In this document: positions 23,553 through 34,389 of the stretch, one piece after another | Layout of the letters: every line of letters starts with the position of its first letter | How positions within the stretch are numbered: position 1 is the first letter of the stretch | Assembly: GCA_050084515.1 (NCBI GenBank) | Contig: CM114274.1 | Span: 40,672,001-40,736,000 of the forward strand | From: Blasia pusilla | Lineage: Eukaryota; Marchantiophyta; Marchantiopsida; Blasiales | DNA length: 64,000 bases | Reading direction: 5' to 3' | Translations under genes and position numbers: made by a program | Notes under the pieces: generated by a model | Database searches by the model: none | What the model saw: the letters and a program-made list of their open reading frames with translations, nothing else | What the model was told of the DNA's origin: nothing

Positions 23553-24687
23553 TGTAATGTACAAGAGTTTCTGTTTTACAGTCGTTTAAAAAGTTTGATC
23601 CCCAAGAGGATCATTGTTTGATGAAAAGAGAGTTCAAAATTACAATTCTATTGTAATAGTTGTATTTAAATATATATGATTTATATTCAATGTCTTATCA
23701 ATATCTTCGGATCTTTCTTAGTACCAAAGTTTCTCTTCTCAATTCTCTCTAGTGGAGTTGACAACAAGCTCAGATAGATTTCCTCTCGATATCAAGAAAC
23801 CTCACAGAGACCTCAACATGAAAACTGGCTTCTCCTACTTCCGGAACGCAATCCGTCTCGGCAGTCTATTCTCTGTCAAACAAATTTCCTACAACTCTAT
23901 GTTGATTATTCCATTGATGAGAAAGGTTTGCCTGATTTACTCCTCCGCAGACCCAATAAGAATACTCAAACATAAGCATCGCTCATCAGAATGAAGGAAT
24001 TATTGCTTTACTACTCCATCAAGAATGAGAAAGCTTCAAAGTGTATACAACCTCGAGAGGGTACCACTCCCTTGCTCCCTATGAATCCTCAGAACAAAAT
24101 TGTCATAACTACCAATTTGATACAAAGGGTTGCGTCTCTTCCTATTCTAACTGTTCTAACTATGTGTGGCTTGAAATCACATGGAGTCTCTTCCTATTCT
24201 AACTGTTCTAACTATGTGTGGCTTGAAATCACTGTCAGTCTTAGCTTCGCTTCGCTGCTAAGTCTGGACCTCTTTTGCTTTGCTTGAGCACGAAGCTCTT
24301 TCTCGTGATCTGAAGATGAAGCGCTCCATTCTTGGTTCTTGTTCTAGGTGCTTCGTACAAGAGCGAAGTACTTCTTTCTCTTCTTCTTCCTGCTTTATTA
24401 TGCTTCATTATAGAGCGAAGCACCTCATAGACAGAGCTTCGTTGAGCTTCGTTGTCGTTCCAAAGCTTCTTGCTCGGTTTTGACACTTCATTATTTTAGT
24501 CTCCTCTCCTCTTAGGCAAATCCTTGATTTTCTATCTCTCTGCCTTGTCCTTGGAGCTTTGTGATTCACTTTAATCTTACTCATTCCTTCCCATAATAAT
24601 ATATAATAATCAAAATCATAATATATACAAGTCTTTGTTGAATAAAAAGATATATTTCTTCAAAAGTATAAAATTGTGGGTTTCACA
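23553..24687. mobile_element. solo-LTR-like insertion in the integrase
   Basis: 1135 bases beginning TGTAATGTAC and ending TTTCACA, flanked on both sides by ATATC (23548-23552 and 24688-24692), a perfect 5-base target duplication. Integrase codons resume exactly on either side. TG...CA ends, length and 5-base duplication fit a solo LTR of an LTR retrotransposon. It contains a direct repeat of nearly 60 bases (about 24140-24232) and several GAAGC/GCTTCG words. No protein of the donor element is present. Confidence 0.8.
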
Positions 24688-24692
24688 ATATC

Positions 24693-25336
24693 CCAGTCTC
24701 CAAGATGCCCCTTCTGTAGGCCATACTTGCGCAATGCCCTCTTCACCGTCTGAACCACATGCTCAGCCAAACCATCCGTCTCTGGATGATCTCGAGACGT
24801 GGTCCGATGATCAATCAATGCCTTATCACACAAAACTCACCCTGAAACTATGAACCCTGGTTGGTCAGCACTTCAGCTGGTGCACCAAAATGACTAAGCA
24901 CTCTATCAAGAAACGCATACGCCGTTCCCTCACTTGCCTTGTCAGGTAATGCCACCAACTCAATCCACTTGGAGAAGTGCTCCACCATCATCAACACATA
25001 TCGATGATTTCGTACAGTCAACGGCAACGGTCCCGCAAAGTCCACACTCCAACGGTAACCCAACCCCATAATAGGCAAGGGGTGTAGCTGTGGTGTAAGG
25101 GCATTGAATGATGCCCTCACCCGCTCACAAACCATACAACGTGACACCAACTGCTGCACCTGAGCATGCATGCCACGCCACCAATACTGACCAAGGAGTA
25201 AGCTATATGTACGCTTTACCCCAAAATGTCCCAACTTCTCATGGGCATGTTGCACAATGCGCTCTCTCTGAGCCAAATGCGGCACTACTTGTACTCTACC
25301 ATCATCCCACACACGGAGAATATGTGTTCCCTCCAA
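24693..25336 (-). pseudogene. Gypsy integrase core, inactivated
   Basis: Integrase inserts the DNA copy into the host genome. Seen on the minus strand: an HHCC zinc module (HAHEKLGH, then CMVC), the first catalytic Asp in WSVDFAGPLP, then VLTNQGS where the second catalytic Asp is Asn, then a TAG at 24848-24850, and after it RDHPETDGLAEHVVQTVKRA with the catalytic Glu. The Asp-to-Asn change is G-to-A in a CG context; the TAG fits CAG-to-TAG. The fold is complete until the insertion at 24692. Confidence 0.9.
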
Positions 25337-26062
25337 TCAATACCTCTTAGCACATTGAAGAACACGGTCTCGCTCCTTGGCACTCACTATGTGTGGCATC
25401 CTACTGGTCCGTAGGAACTCCAACACCAACGCATCATCATGAATATCACGCTGATCCGTACCACCATCTCCAACCTTAGGATCTGAAGGCTGGCCATCTA
25501 CCCTCTGACTAGAGTAAGATATCATGTGGTCCTCCATACTAGAGTCCACCCCTAACCAACATAAAAAGGCGAATGCATGCCAACCTGACACCATATCCTC
25601 ATCAACCTCGCCATGCCATCTAGCCCCTGTTGCATCCTCTTGGCTAGTACATGGGTTCCTACTCAACCCATCAGCATTAAGGTTGGCAACTCCAGGTCTA
25701 TGTACCACCTGGAGGTCATACTCCTGTAAGATAAGAGCCCACCTTGCAAGCTTCCCTGTAAGTTTGTCAGACTCCATCAACCACTTGAGCGGCTGGTGAT
25801 CAGTAACAAGGGTAAATTGTGTGCCAAACAAGTAACACCTAAAGTGTGCCATAGCCCATACTACTGCCAAGCACTCTCCCTCATATGAACTGAAGCGCGA
25901 CTCCGCTGCATTATTCAAACGACTTGCATAGGCCACCACAATCTCCATGTGCTCATCACCATGTTGTGTCAACACCGCTCCAAGTCCCAACCTACTCCAA
26001 TTAGTGTATGATTGAAATGGGCGCCCTCTGATAGGTCTCCTCAAGATAGGCGTCGTCACCAA
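25337..26062 (-). pseudogene. Gypsy RNase H domain, inactivated
   Basis: Degrades the RNA strand during reverse transcription. Motifs: YTNWSRLGLGAVLTQ (first catalytic Asp is Asn, codon at 26000-26002), FSSYEGECLAVVWA with the catalytic Glu, FTLVTDHQPLKWL with the next Asp, and GVANLNADGLSR. It shares one frame with RT and the integrase core. The Asp loss fits C-to-T on the plus strand in a CAG context. Upstream TAG at 26063, downstream TGA at 25337. Confidence 0.92.
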
Positions 26063-26935
26063 CTAGGCCTTGAGCTCCACAAAAGCTCTCTCCTCATCAT
26101 CTCCCCAATGCCACTCCTGATCTAATTTCAGAAATTGGTTCAAAGGCTTTGCCATAGCACTAAATCCCTTCATATACCTCCCATAGTAGTTCGCCAATCC
26201 CATGAATGCTCGAACTCTACTCACATCTACCGGACAAGGAATAAGTGCAGTAGCCTCCACCTTTGCTTGTTGAACTCCCAAACCACATGGATAGATCCTA
26301 TGACCCAAATACTCAACATCCTCAAGGAAGAACTTACACTTTCCTGGATGCAAACGTAGACCATGAGCTTTCAACCGCTCAAAAAAAATCTGCAAATGTA
26401 TCTGATGCTCCTCCACCGTGTTACTAAACACCAAGATATCATCAATGTAACACCGAACAAAATCCAACCCTGCTAGGATCCTGTCCATCACTCTTTGAAA
26501 CTTGGCAGGTGCATTCTTCAACCCAAAGGGTAAGAATTTCCACTGGTACAAACAATCCTTGCCATGAGAGTTGACGCCCCAAAATGCTGTCTTGATCTTG
26601 TCACTCTCTCGAATTGGCAACTAATGGTATCGTACCCGGAGATCCAAAGTACTAAAAATCTTTGCCTGTCCCACCACATCAAAGATCTCCTCAAGTGTAG
26701 GCATGGCATACCTATCGGCCTTGGTTTGCCGATTGATAGGACGGTAATCTCCACACATCCGCCTATCCGTGTAGTTGCCATGCACATCCTTTTTGGCAAG
26801 CATGATAGTGGCTGATGCATACTCTCCATGCGACAACTCCACCAATCCACCCTCCAAAAGATCCAACGTCCTAATCTGAATCAGGTCCCGCTCCATATCA
26901 CTATATCGGTAGGGACGAGGAAGATTGGCGAGTCA
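26063..26935 (-). pseudogene. Gypsy reverse transcriptase
   Basis: Copies element RNA into DNA. Conserved RT blocks in order: LLEGGLVELSHGEYASATIM, MCGDYRPINRQTKADRY, MPTLEEIFDVVG, FSTLDLR (first catalytic Asp), a TAG at 26621, then FWGVNS, FLPFGLKNAPAKFQRVMD, CYIDDILVFS (YxDD, about 26434-26460), CKFFLEDVEYLGH and VRAFMGLANYYGRY. Catalytic residues are kept; the internal TAG sits where a Gln codon is expected, so CAG-to-TAG would explain it. Confidence 0.95.
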
Positions 26936-27129
26936 CTAGCCAAATCAATCCATATACCGGGTCCAACCAAAGCACCCAACTCCTTCATGCTAAAGGAAAA
27001 AAAACTCCTATAAGCACGTAGGAATTATGTCAAGCATCGTTTCTCAGCTCCCCTAAGCTTGGGCCCAAATAATGGCTCCCAAGTCTCCTCCATTGGCACA
27101 CTAGAGAGAGAGGACGACGCCATTGGCTG
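26936..27129 (-). other. linker between methyltransferase and RT
   Basis: Short stretch in which the reading frame changes between the methyltransferase (27130-28132) and RT. Minus-strand KELGALVGPGIWIDLASDSP is protein-like. It may hold an original frameshift, a cleavage region or simple decay. Confidence 0.35.
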
Positions 27130-28132
27130 CTATGCAACCCCCTCACAAGATGGTACACCCTTAACTACACCATCATCTGAGCAAATAACTCCTCCACCAA
27201 CATGAGCAACCAACTCCACATGCCCAGCCATTACATCCCATTTACTCCAAGGATGCAAAATACTACTCTCCTCGCCCCCAACCGATGCCTCGACCGTCCC
27301 GGTAGCCATCGAGCTCATTTCAAGGGGTGGAAGACCCACAGACATAGTCCGAAGTCGACGTTGCTCAGCCATACCAAGACTCAAAATCCAAGTCAAACAA
27401 TTCAGGTCCATGGCCTGACCCAACACATGACGTCGTGAAGCCTCAGAAATGGAAGCAACCGCTATCACACCAGTAGCAAATCCCATCGCACGCTCCCTCT
27501 CATCAGCGTTAGGCTCCACCAACTGTCACACATGAGAATCCCATACAAGCCCGGGACCACCTTCCCTATATGCATGTGACGAGGGAAAACTCACAAATGT
27601 GGGTAGTGCCATCCTAGGCTGGCCCACACGGTTCACCACTGCCATGGGTGACCGATCAATAACCCTCACCACCTCAGAAAGTCGCCCAGTATCCAAGATA
27701 CTATCCATTGTAAGGCAAGGATCCCGCTGCACTGCATCATATGCTCGACGTAGAACCTCCCTAGGCAACAAGTTTGTCCACCACAAGCGTGGACAATGAG
27801 CACGCGAGCCAACTCACGCTGCATCCAACAACACCGCTAGTCCAATCCAAGACCGCGCCTCATGAACACTTGCTATCATCCGGGTCCGAGTGTCACCCAA
27901 TAATGGAACATTCTCCAGAATGTAAGTTGGATCACGTGCATGATGAACCTGAAGATGTCGTAACACCCGTAACATCTCCCAAAACAATCGAGACCTAGGG
28001 TCGTGTAATCCCTCACCGCAACCAGCACGTGTATGATCCTGACATGGCCATCCAACAATCACCAAATCCACAGGACCAACCCTCTCAAGGTCCTGCGCCC
28101 CCAACAATGCAATGTGTGACGGCAAAGCACGC
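27130..28132 (-). pseudogene. cytosine-5 DNA methyltransferase, C-terminal part (motifs IV-X)
   Basis: Transfers methyl from S-adenosylmethionine to cytosine C5. Frame: VGPVDLVIVGWPCQ (motif IV, catalytic Cys codon 28042-28044), DPRSRLFWEMLRVL, YILENVPLLGD (motif VI ENV), TGA at 27814, LWWTNLLPREVLRRA (motif VIII-like), LPTFVSFPSSHAYREGG, TGA at 27526, then NADERERAMGFATG and RRHVLGQAMDLN (motifs IX-X). All pieces are in one frame, so only point stops break it. Motif IV has Asp where Gly is common. The family resembles methyltransferases carried by retrotransposons rather than plant MET1/CMT, as no BAH or chromo domain is present. Inference: it once methylated element DNA. Confidence 0.9.
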
Positions 28133-29396
28133 TGTGGTGTCGAGAGTCTTTCTTTGAGCAAGGGCGGGCCTTCTAGCTGCGGTAGATGCAAGGTGAACTC
28201 TCTAATAAGTTCTCCTTTTTCAATACAAAATTATGATGTATACTCTCCATTCTCTCACGACAGGTATCACAAATGGAAGTGCCGAGGCGATCACTTCTTC
28301 GTAACATCAGACCCCGAAATTCCTAACTATAAAATCCCTATAAACTATTTTACGCTTATACACGAGGAAGATAGCACAACTAGTGTTAAACCCTACTTGA
28401 GCAAGCCTATTGACATCCATGGATCGTTATATAAGGATATACAAAGTACAATCCCATGTCCTTCCATATGTGACGATAGGAAGAATCACTGGAGTTGGAG
28501 ATTGCATGACTTGGTTCATGAACGCCTCCCCAAAGTGATAAACTAAATAGCGAGTGAACTAGTGCCTATCTACAAAGAGTACCTTGACATGGTAAGGATT
28601 GAGGAAAGGAAAGTCGGGCACAACTCGTGTTCCACCCCTATCCATGCTTGACAGACATTCTCTACTCTCCTCAAGAATGGGTTTTGGCGGAGTTATTCTC
28701 CCAAGAGGGGTAATCCACTCTCATTGGGAAAGTAACAAGCCAAAACATCCGCTATTTTAGTATGAATAAACTCCTCTAAGGTGATAAACCTCTCATCCCC
28801 ACACACACACACCACACTCTAGAAACCTCTCGAAGAATAGACCATGGTTAAGTTGCTCTCCCAAGAAGGGTGATCCACTCTCATTGGAAGAGCAAGCAAT
28901 CCCAAAGCCATACACTCAAGAGAGACACGAGAGACTCGAGATGTGGAATGGAAGGTGATGAACCCTAGAAGGTCCCTCCTCTTTATATACTCACAAGGGA
29001 TCCATAAGAGTACGAAATAGAGCTTATCTTATCTTGTGCCACATGGCTTCCTCTCAAGGCTTGGCCAATCACATTTTGACACAAGTAGATTTCTTCTTAT
29101 CTCTTCCAAAATATCCTCTTTTACCCACATGATATTTTCCAAATTATCCCAACTAACCTAGCCACCAACCGAGACTACTTTTGCTTTTCATTAAAGCAAC
29201 TACTTTACTTTTATAAAGTCATCTTTTATTTATTACCTCCTTTTCCTAAAGTTGGGCCCGCATAAAAGAGGCACCATAAAGAGGTTTAAACATAAGAATC
29301 TCCTTTTTCTAAGCCAATTTACTTAATACTAATGAAACTCTATCTAACACTTAATGACGAAGGAGTTTACACATTGGTTGATTTTACTATCCGACA
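28133..29396. mobile_element. solo-LTR-like insertion splitting the methyltransferase
   Basis: 1264 bases starting TGTGGTGTCG and ending ATCCGACA, matching 31600-32849 along the whole length. Flanks are ACGC (28129-28132) and ACGT (29397-29400), a 4-base target duplication differing by one transition. Removing element plus duplication puts the two methyltransferase halves in the same frame (1268 bases; frames agree by arithmetic). TG...CA ends suggest a solo LTR, although the short inverted ends (TGTCG.GT/AC.CGACA) also allow a TIR element. It contains a protein-like frame of about 100 codons (28226-28546) shared with the other copy. Confidence 0.8.
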
Positions 29397-29400
29397 ACGT

Positions 29401-30488
29401 TGGTACCCACGAATAGCTGATGGCGGCAACAACTGAGGATATCTCCGCATCAACTGACCAATATGCCGGGATGAGACTCTCTGGGCCATCTCATCTCGCT
29501 CCATATACACGTATCTCCGCATAGGAATACCGGCCTGCAACAGTGCAGCCAAACCAATGCTAATCCCACCAAAGAGATCTAACACACAAATGCCCTCCGG
29601 CGGATACTGCCATACAATGAATGTAGTATCCAAAGGGGATAACCCAACTGGACTAGAAGTATGAGTCCGCCGTGGGGCCTCCTCTTCCTCGTGAGGTATA
29701 ACAGCCTCACACCAAGCCTCCTGCACTAGGCGATCAGCCTCCTGCCGTAGTGCACCGCCTGAACTCCAAAGTGGCACATCCAATGATGAGGATGCCTCTT
29801 GTGCAAAAATAGGGACCTCCTCTACCTCCTCATGTGCAGGAGAATCCATAGCAGAAACATTACCCTCCAAAAAGTCTCTTGGCCAAGTGACTAGTCCACT
29901 AAAACCAGCCACAGATGCTAACACTGTTGGGGAAGACCCTCTTGGTCGAGCCCCATAAATAAATCTCACAGGAACTTGGCTCATACATCCATCCCCGGAG
30001 TGCCAACCAGGTCTATAAGATGCTGTCTCAGTCCAATAATCCATCTGAAAACCCATCGGGTACAATACTACTCCTCCAATTAGTACATCATACGACTCGG
30101 TTGATGTGACTACTGTAGATACTCCCAACCGGGAGCTATCAGTCGCATGATCTGGTCTCAACTGTGGGGAAAACTTCTCCCGTGTCATGAATTGAGACCT
30201 ATCATTGGCTCCTCCAACTGATGTTTGAATCTGGAATGGGCAAGGCTCAAGCTCTGACCTCCGAATACCCAAACCAATACATGCCGCCTTTCCCAAAATC
30301 AAAGGTTGGGCACCAGAGTCTAACAAGACTCTATCTGGTCTATACACCTGTCTTGTAGGACTCACCAATCGGAAGATCCCACTCTGGTTGTCCAACATAC
30401 ATACACCAGGTGTAAGCCTCTCACGATCAATGGCTGGCCAGGCTGGTAATGCATCCATCTTCGCGCCTTCTTTGCCGCTAAGTAGCAC
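29401..30488 (-). pseudogene. aspartic protease joined to methyltransferase motif I region
   Basis: One open frame. First a retropepsin-like protease: LVSPTRQVYRPDRVLLDSGA with active-site DSG, then LGKAACIGLGIR, CPFQI and YDVLIGGVVLYPMGF. Then an acidic linker (about 30.0-29.65 kb) and GICVLDLFGGISIGLAALLQ, the SAM-binding motif I of C5 methyltransferases (about 29550-29595), followed by a motif II-like YVYMERDE. In motif I the expected second Gly (FxGxG) is Ser, a G-to-A change likely to hurt SAM binding. The frame ends a few codons into the inserted LTR-like DNA. Confidence 0.9.
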
Positions 30489-31595
30489 TGGTACTCAATG
30501 CTACACCTGACATAGTTTTACTTGACAACCACGCTCACAGAGAGTTGCAAATTTTCAAGTATTTCTGGAGAGCTCAAAGATTAAAATATGATTGGCAACA
30601 AGCAGCAAAATTTGATTCGCTAATCACTCTATACACAATTGCCCACAAGAGAGGACATTAGTTTCAACTTTCAACCATACATTTCGTGTTGGAAAACTAG
30701 GAGTGCAACAGAATACTGAAGTTGAGTGCTTGTTGGAGGTTGGCACATGGTGGCATTGCAAGAGGCAAGCGCATGGTGGCTCCGTGAAGAAGCACAGGAG
30801 TGCAGCGGAGAGATGGCAAGGAGAGGAAATTTTTTTTTGGACGCATTAGTTTTCAAAAATCTCTCTTGCACGACCAAATGTGAATCAAATGAGAGAGAGG
30901 TCATATGCTTCTCTGAATCAGCTTGAGAACAAGAGGGTGGATAACAATAAGCCAACCAATGCTGAGCAATAGTGAACCAACTTCAACAATAAGCCAAAAT
31001 GAAAGACATACAGGAAGGATTCTAGAGAAGCACAGTTTTTCCGTCCGAGGTTGCAGTATCGCAAGATGCATATCCAATTGTAAAACAAAATGTCGTGAGC
31101 TGCTTCATGAGTGCTTTCACAAGTAGGTATTAGTGATCACAGATCAAAGAAAGTTTCCCAACATGTTGGCTATTCGAGAAGAACTCAACAGAGGATTGAT
31201 TGTTGCTTGCTTGATCATCAAACCTCCCTAGAACTCGCTTGCAACTTGCTTGCAAGCTCCTCTTTCGAGTGGCGTTTGTTCATCTTTCCTTGGAAGGTTT
31301 TCCCCTAAACCCAAACCCGGTTTAAGTGTACTTGGTAGAAATAGTGGGAAAATGGTTAAGGGGAAAAACCTTTTAAAAAAAACTTTCTTTTTCCCTCTAA
31401 ATTTCCCTACAAAGAATCAAAGAATTTCATACCTAGGGAGGAAAATTATTATATTATATGAAATTTGAAATAAATACAAATAAATATCATACAAAAAAAT
31501 GTATTATCTATATTTTGTGAGTATTAAACCCTATCTTATGTGAATATCCTCCGTGGGAGGGAAACTAATATAAAGACCCTATTGTTCTTTTAAGA
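30489..31595. other. spacer, element truncation point, no gene recognised
   Basis: The Gypsy copy loses similarity near 30.5 kb, where gag would be expected. The remainder is AT-rich with short chance-like frames. A 13-base word ('ccctattgttctt') occurs just left of the next LTR-like insertion (about 31577) and again right of it (about 32870). Confidence 0.4.
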
Positions 31596-31599
31596 GCGC

Positions 31600-32849
31600 T
31601 GTCGTGTCGAGAGCCTTTCTTCAAGTAAGGGCACGCCTTCTAGCTGCGATAGACGTGATCGATGCAAGGTAAACTCTCTAAGAAGTTATCTTTTTTCAAT
31701 ATAAAATTATTATGTATACTCTCCATTCTCTCACGACGGGTATCACAAATGGAGTGCCAAGGCGATCACTTCTTTGTAACATCGGACCCCGAAATTCCTA
31801 ACTATAAAATCCCTATAAACTACTTTAAGCTTGTACACGAGGAAGATAGCACAACTAGTGTTAAACCCTACTTGAGCAGGTCTATTGACGTGCATGGATC
31901 GCTATATAAGGACATACAAAGTACAATCCCATGTCCTCCATATGTGACGATAGGAAGGATCACCGGAGTTGGACATTGAATGACATGGTTTATGAACGCC
32001 TCTCCAAAGTGATAAACTAAATAGCGAGTGAACTACTGCATATTTACAAAGAATAGCTTGAGATGGTATCGATTGAGGAAAGGAAAGTCGGGCACAACTC
32101 GTGCTCCACTCCTATCCATGCTTGACAAAAATTCTCTACTCTCCTCAAGAATGGGTTTTGGCCGAATTATTCTCCCAAGAGGGGTAATCCACTCTCATTG
32201 GGAATACTATTTTAGTATGACTAAACTCCACCAAGGTGACAAACCTCTCATCTCCATATACATACCACACTCTAGATACCTCTCAAAGAATAGACCATGG
32301 TCAAGTTACTCTCCCAAGAGGGGTGATCCACTCTCATTGGAAGAACAAGCAATCCCAAAACCATACACTCAAGAGTGACACGAAAGACTGAAGATATGGA
32401 ATAGAAGGTGATGAACCCTTGAAGGTACCTACTCTTTATATTCACAAGTGATCCACAAGAGTACGGAATAGAGCTAATCTTATCTTGTGCCACGTGGCTT
32501 CCTTTCAAGGCTTAGCCAATTTTGACACAAATAGATTTCTTCTTATCTTTTCCAAAATATTCTCTTTTACCCACTTGATATTTTCCAAATTACCCCAACT
32601 AACCTAGTCACCAACCAAGCCTACTTTTGTTTTTCATTAAAGCACCAACCTCACTACTTTACTTTTATAAAGTCATCTTTTATTTATTACCTCTTTTCCT
32701 AAAGTTAGGCCCGAATAAAAGAGGCATCATAAAGAGGTTTGAACATGGGAATTTCCTTTTCCTAAGCTAATTTACTTAATACTAACAAAACTCTATCTAA
32801 CACTTAACAAGGAAAGAGTTTACACATTAGGTGACTTTACTACACGACA
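31600..32849. mobile_element. second copy of the 1.25-kb solo-LTR-like element
   Basis: 1250 bases, TGTCGTGTCG to ACACGACA, same orientation as the copy at 28133-29396 and similar end to end. Flanks GCGC (31596-31599) and GTGC (32850-32853) differ by one transition, again a 4-base duplication. It contains the same protein-like frame (31710-31979) and an internal direct repeat ('ctctcccaagaggggt.atccactctcattgg' twice). No pol genes. Confidence 0.78.
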
Positions 32850-33037
32850 GTGCCATAGAATAAATTAAACCCTATTGTTCTTCCACAAAACTTAATAAAT
32901 CTTCTAAGGGAAGCAATTAAAAAACCCTTGACTTTGTTGCACGTGATGTGGCATATTTGTAGAAGTGAGACCCCCGAGTTTTAGGTTTGTCCTTTATGTC
33001 TATTTTTTACGTGTTACATCAAACACCGTCCAAATGA

Positions 33038-33974
33038 TTGGTTGTAATGGTTTCCTCCAATTTGAAAAGAGTCATGTGGGATGTTGCTCTTGGGGAAAAC
33101 ACATATTGGCGTTACATCGATGATGGAAATAATTGGATGTGCATGGTGTGCAATCGCATCCTCAAAGCCAGAAATAAAACCAAATTTAATGAGCATTTGA
33201 AGAAGTACCATCCTCATCTTGCTAATTGTTATCTAGTACCACTAAAGAGTCCAGGTATGCGTCTATTGGATCTTATTAGGGGTCTAAAGAGAGATCTTAC
33301 CCACTCTCAAAGAAGAAGAGAACTCTTGACAAAATCAAGAGACGCTTCTAAAAGTGAGGAAAAGATAAGGAGGGAAAAATTGTATAGATTATCACAGTTC
33401 CACTCAGATAGATGGATGTCAATGCAAAGAAATGCTCACATTCCATAGTTGGGGAAGGAGCCATCACTCTTGGCTTTGATGGAATGTGATTTGGCCAAGT
33501 CTTTGGGGATTTTTGGATGGGATGATATTCTAGACAAGACAAAGTATGGGCAACGCATATTGAGGATTGGAGAGTGTGAGAATAGCAACACAATGATGGT
33601 TGCTATTGTTTCTGGATGCTTGCTGGCCATTCATACAGCTAGCAAGTCGGGTTCCACTAACTTGATTGGGAGGGGTAAATCCTATTTCATATATCTCGAG
33701 CTTTGTAAAAAACTATGGGTAGTTGTTCAAAAACTTGATAATGTGAGCTTGCTAGAACTTCCGGAGGAGTATGCTTCAGAACGAGAGGAACAAGTCTAGC
33801 AAAGTATGGCTTGGATTGCTCACAAGAAGCAAAATTTGATGGGTTGGCTAGAACGAGATGAAGCCAAATATTATGAGTTTATAGCAAACCAGCAATATCA
33901 TGATTGATTAGATCAAAAGAATGTAGAGGAGGCCAAAGCAATGTGTGACCAAAGAGATTCCACTTATGTCCCTA
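33038..33974 (+). pseudogene. BED-type zinc-finger-like protein remnant
   Basis: Plus-strand frame: TYWRYIDDGNNWMCMVC then FNEHLKKYHP, giving CxxC and HxxxxH as in BED fingers (DNA-binding domains of transposases and plant regulators). A basic coiled region follows; a TAG at about 33446 and others interrupt further protein-like frames (LAKSLGIFGWDDILDK; YASEREEQ; AWIAHKKQNLMGWLERDE). It ends in an A-rich then purine-rich run directly before the LTR-like block at 34022. Possibly an accessory or captured ORF. No transposase core is visible. Confidence 0.5.
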
Positions 33975-34021
33975 AAAAAAAAAAAAACTCCAAAGAAACA
34001 CCTGGTCTAAGAAGGGGAATC

Positions 34022-34389
34022 TGTCATGACCATACGGATTATGTCGTAGAGTAAAGTGTGCTAGTAGAGGCCATACCTTATGTAGAGTCGTAGTGTCTAG
34101 GTAGAGATGCGGTTTCATATATAGGGTTGGGGGTTACTCAGTTGAGGGTGACTTTTCCAATAGGGCCCACTCTTAGGTTGGAGGATATGGTGTGGAGTGC
34201 ACTCAAAGAACAGTTAGTTTTGTAAGATGAGCCTGTTGCGTTGGGAGTTAGCCTTGGTAGTGAGGAGAGCTCTTGGCTATGGTGGTTCCCGCAAGCTTCA
34301 ACTTGGATTCTCCCATCGTGGAGTGGGTTTGGCTCGATTGTGTGTGATTCTATACGTGTTTTATGACAGTAGGTCTTTCATGAATTTCA
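34022..34389 (+). repeat. LTR-like block B, plus-strand copy
   Basis: 368 bases from TGTCATGACC to GAATTTCA, same length and high similarity to 22223-22590 (minus). Preceded by purine-rich AAGAAGGGGAATC and followed by a leader and gag, as is the block at 19089-19556. The 102-base segments seen at 22 kb are absent. Confidence 0.8.

Larger units (their letters stand above)
22121..30488 (-). mobile_element. Ty3/Gypsy element encoding a cytosine-5 DNA methyltransferase and PHD finger
   Basis: Minus-strand pol region read from 30488 to 22864: aspartic protease, C5 methyltransferase, reverse transcriptase, RNase H, integrase and PHD finger, then polypurine tract and terminal repeat. The RT-RNaseH-integrase order defines Ty3/Gypsy. 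Gag and the 5' end are missing; the copy stops near 30.5 kb. Two later insertions (23553-24687 and 28133-29396) interrupt it. Pol carries at least seven in-frame TAG/TGA stops and a frameshift, so it is dead. Methyltransferase-bearing retrotransposons are known from dinoflagellates and charophyte algae. Confidence 0.88.

Noticed and set aside
28133-32849. Calling the two 1.25-kb repeats a pair of LTRs flanking one element
   Set aside because: Each has its own 4-base target duplication and the left copy lies inside the methyltransferase frame, so they are separate insertions.
34022-34389. Reading this block as the 3' LTR of an element containing the BED-like ORF
   Set aside because: A purine-rich run precedes it, but gag follows in the same direction and an equivalent block precedes gag at 19 kb; a 5' LTR is more likely, though not proven.
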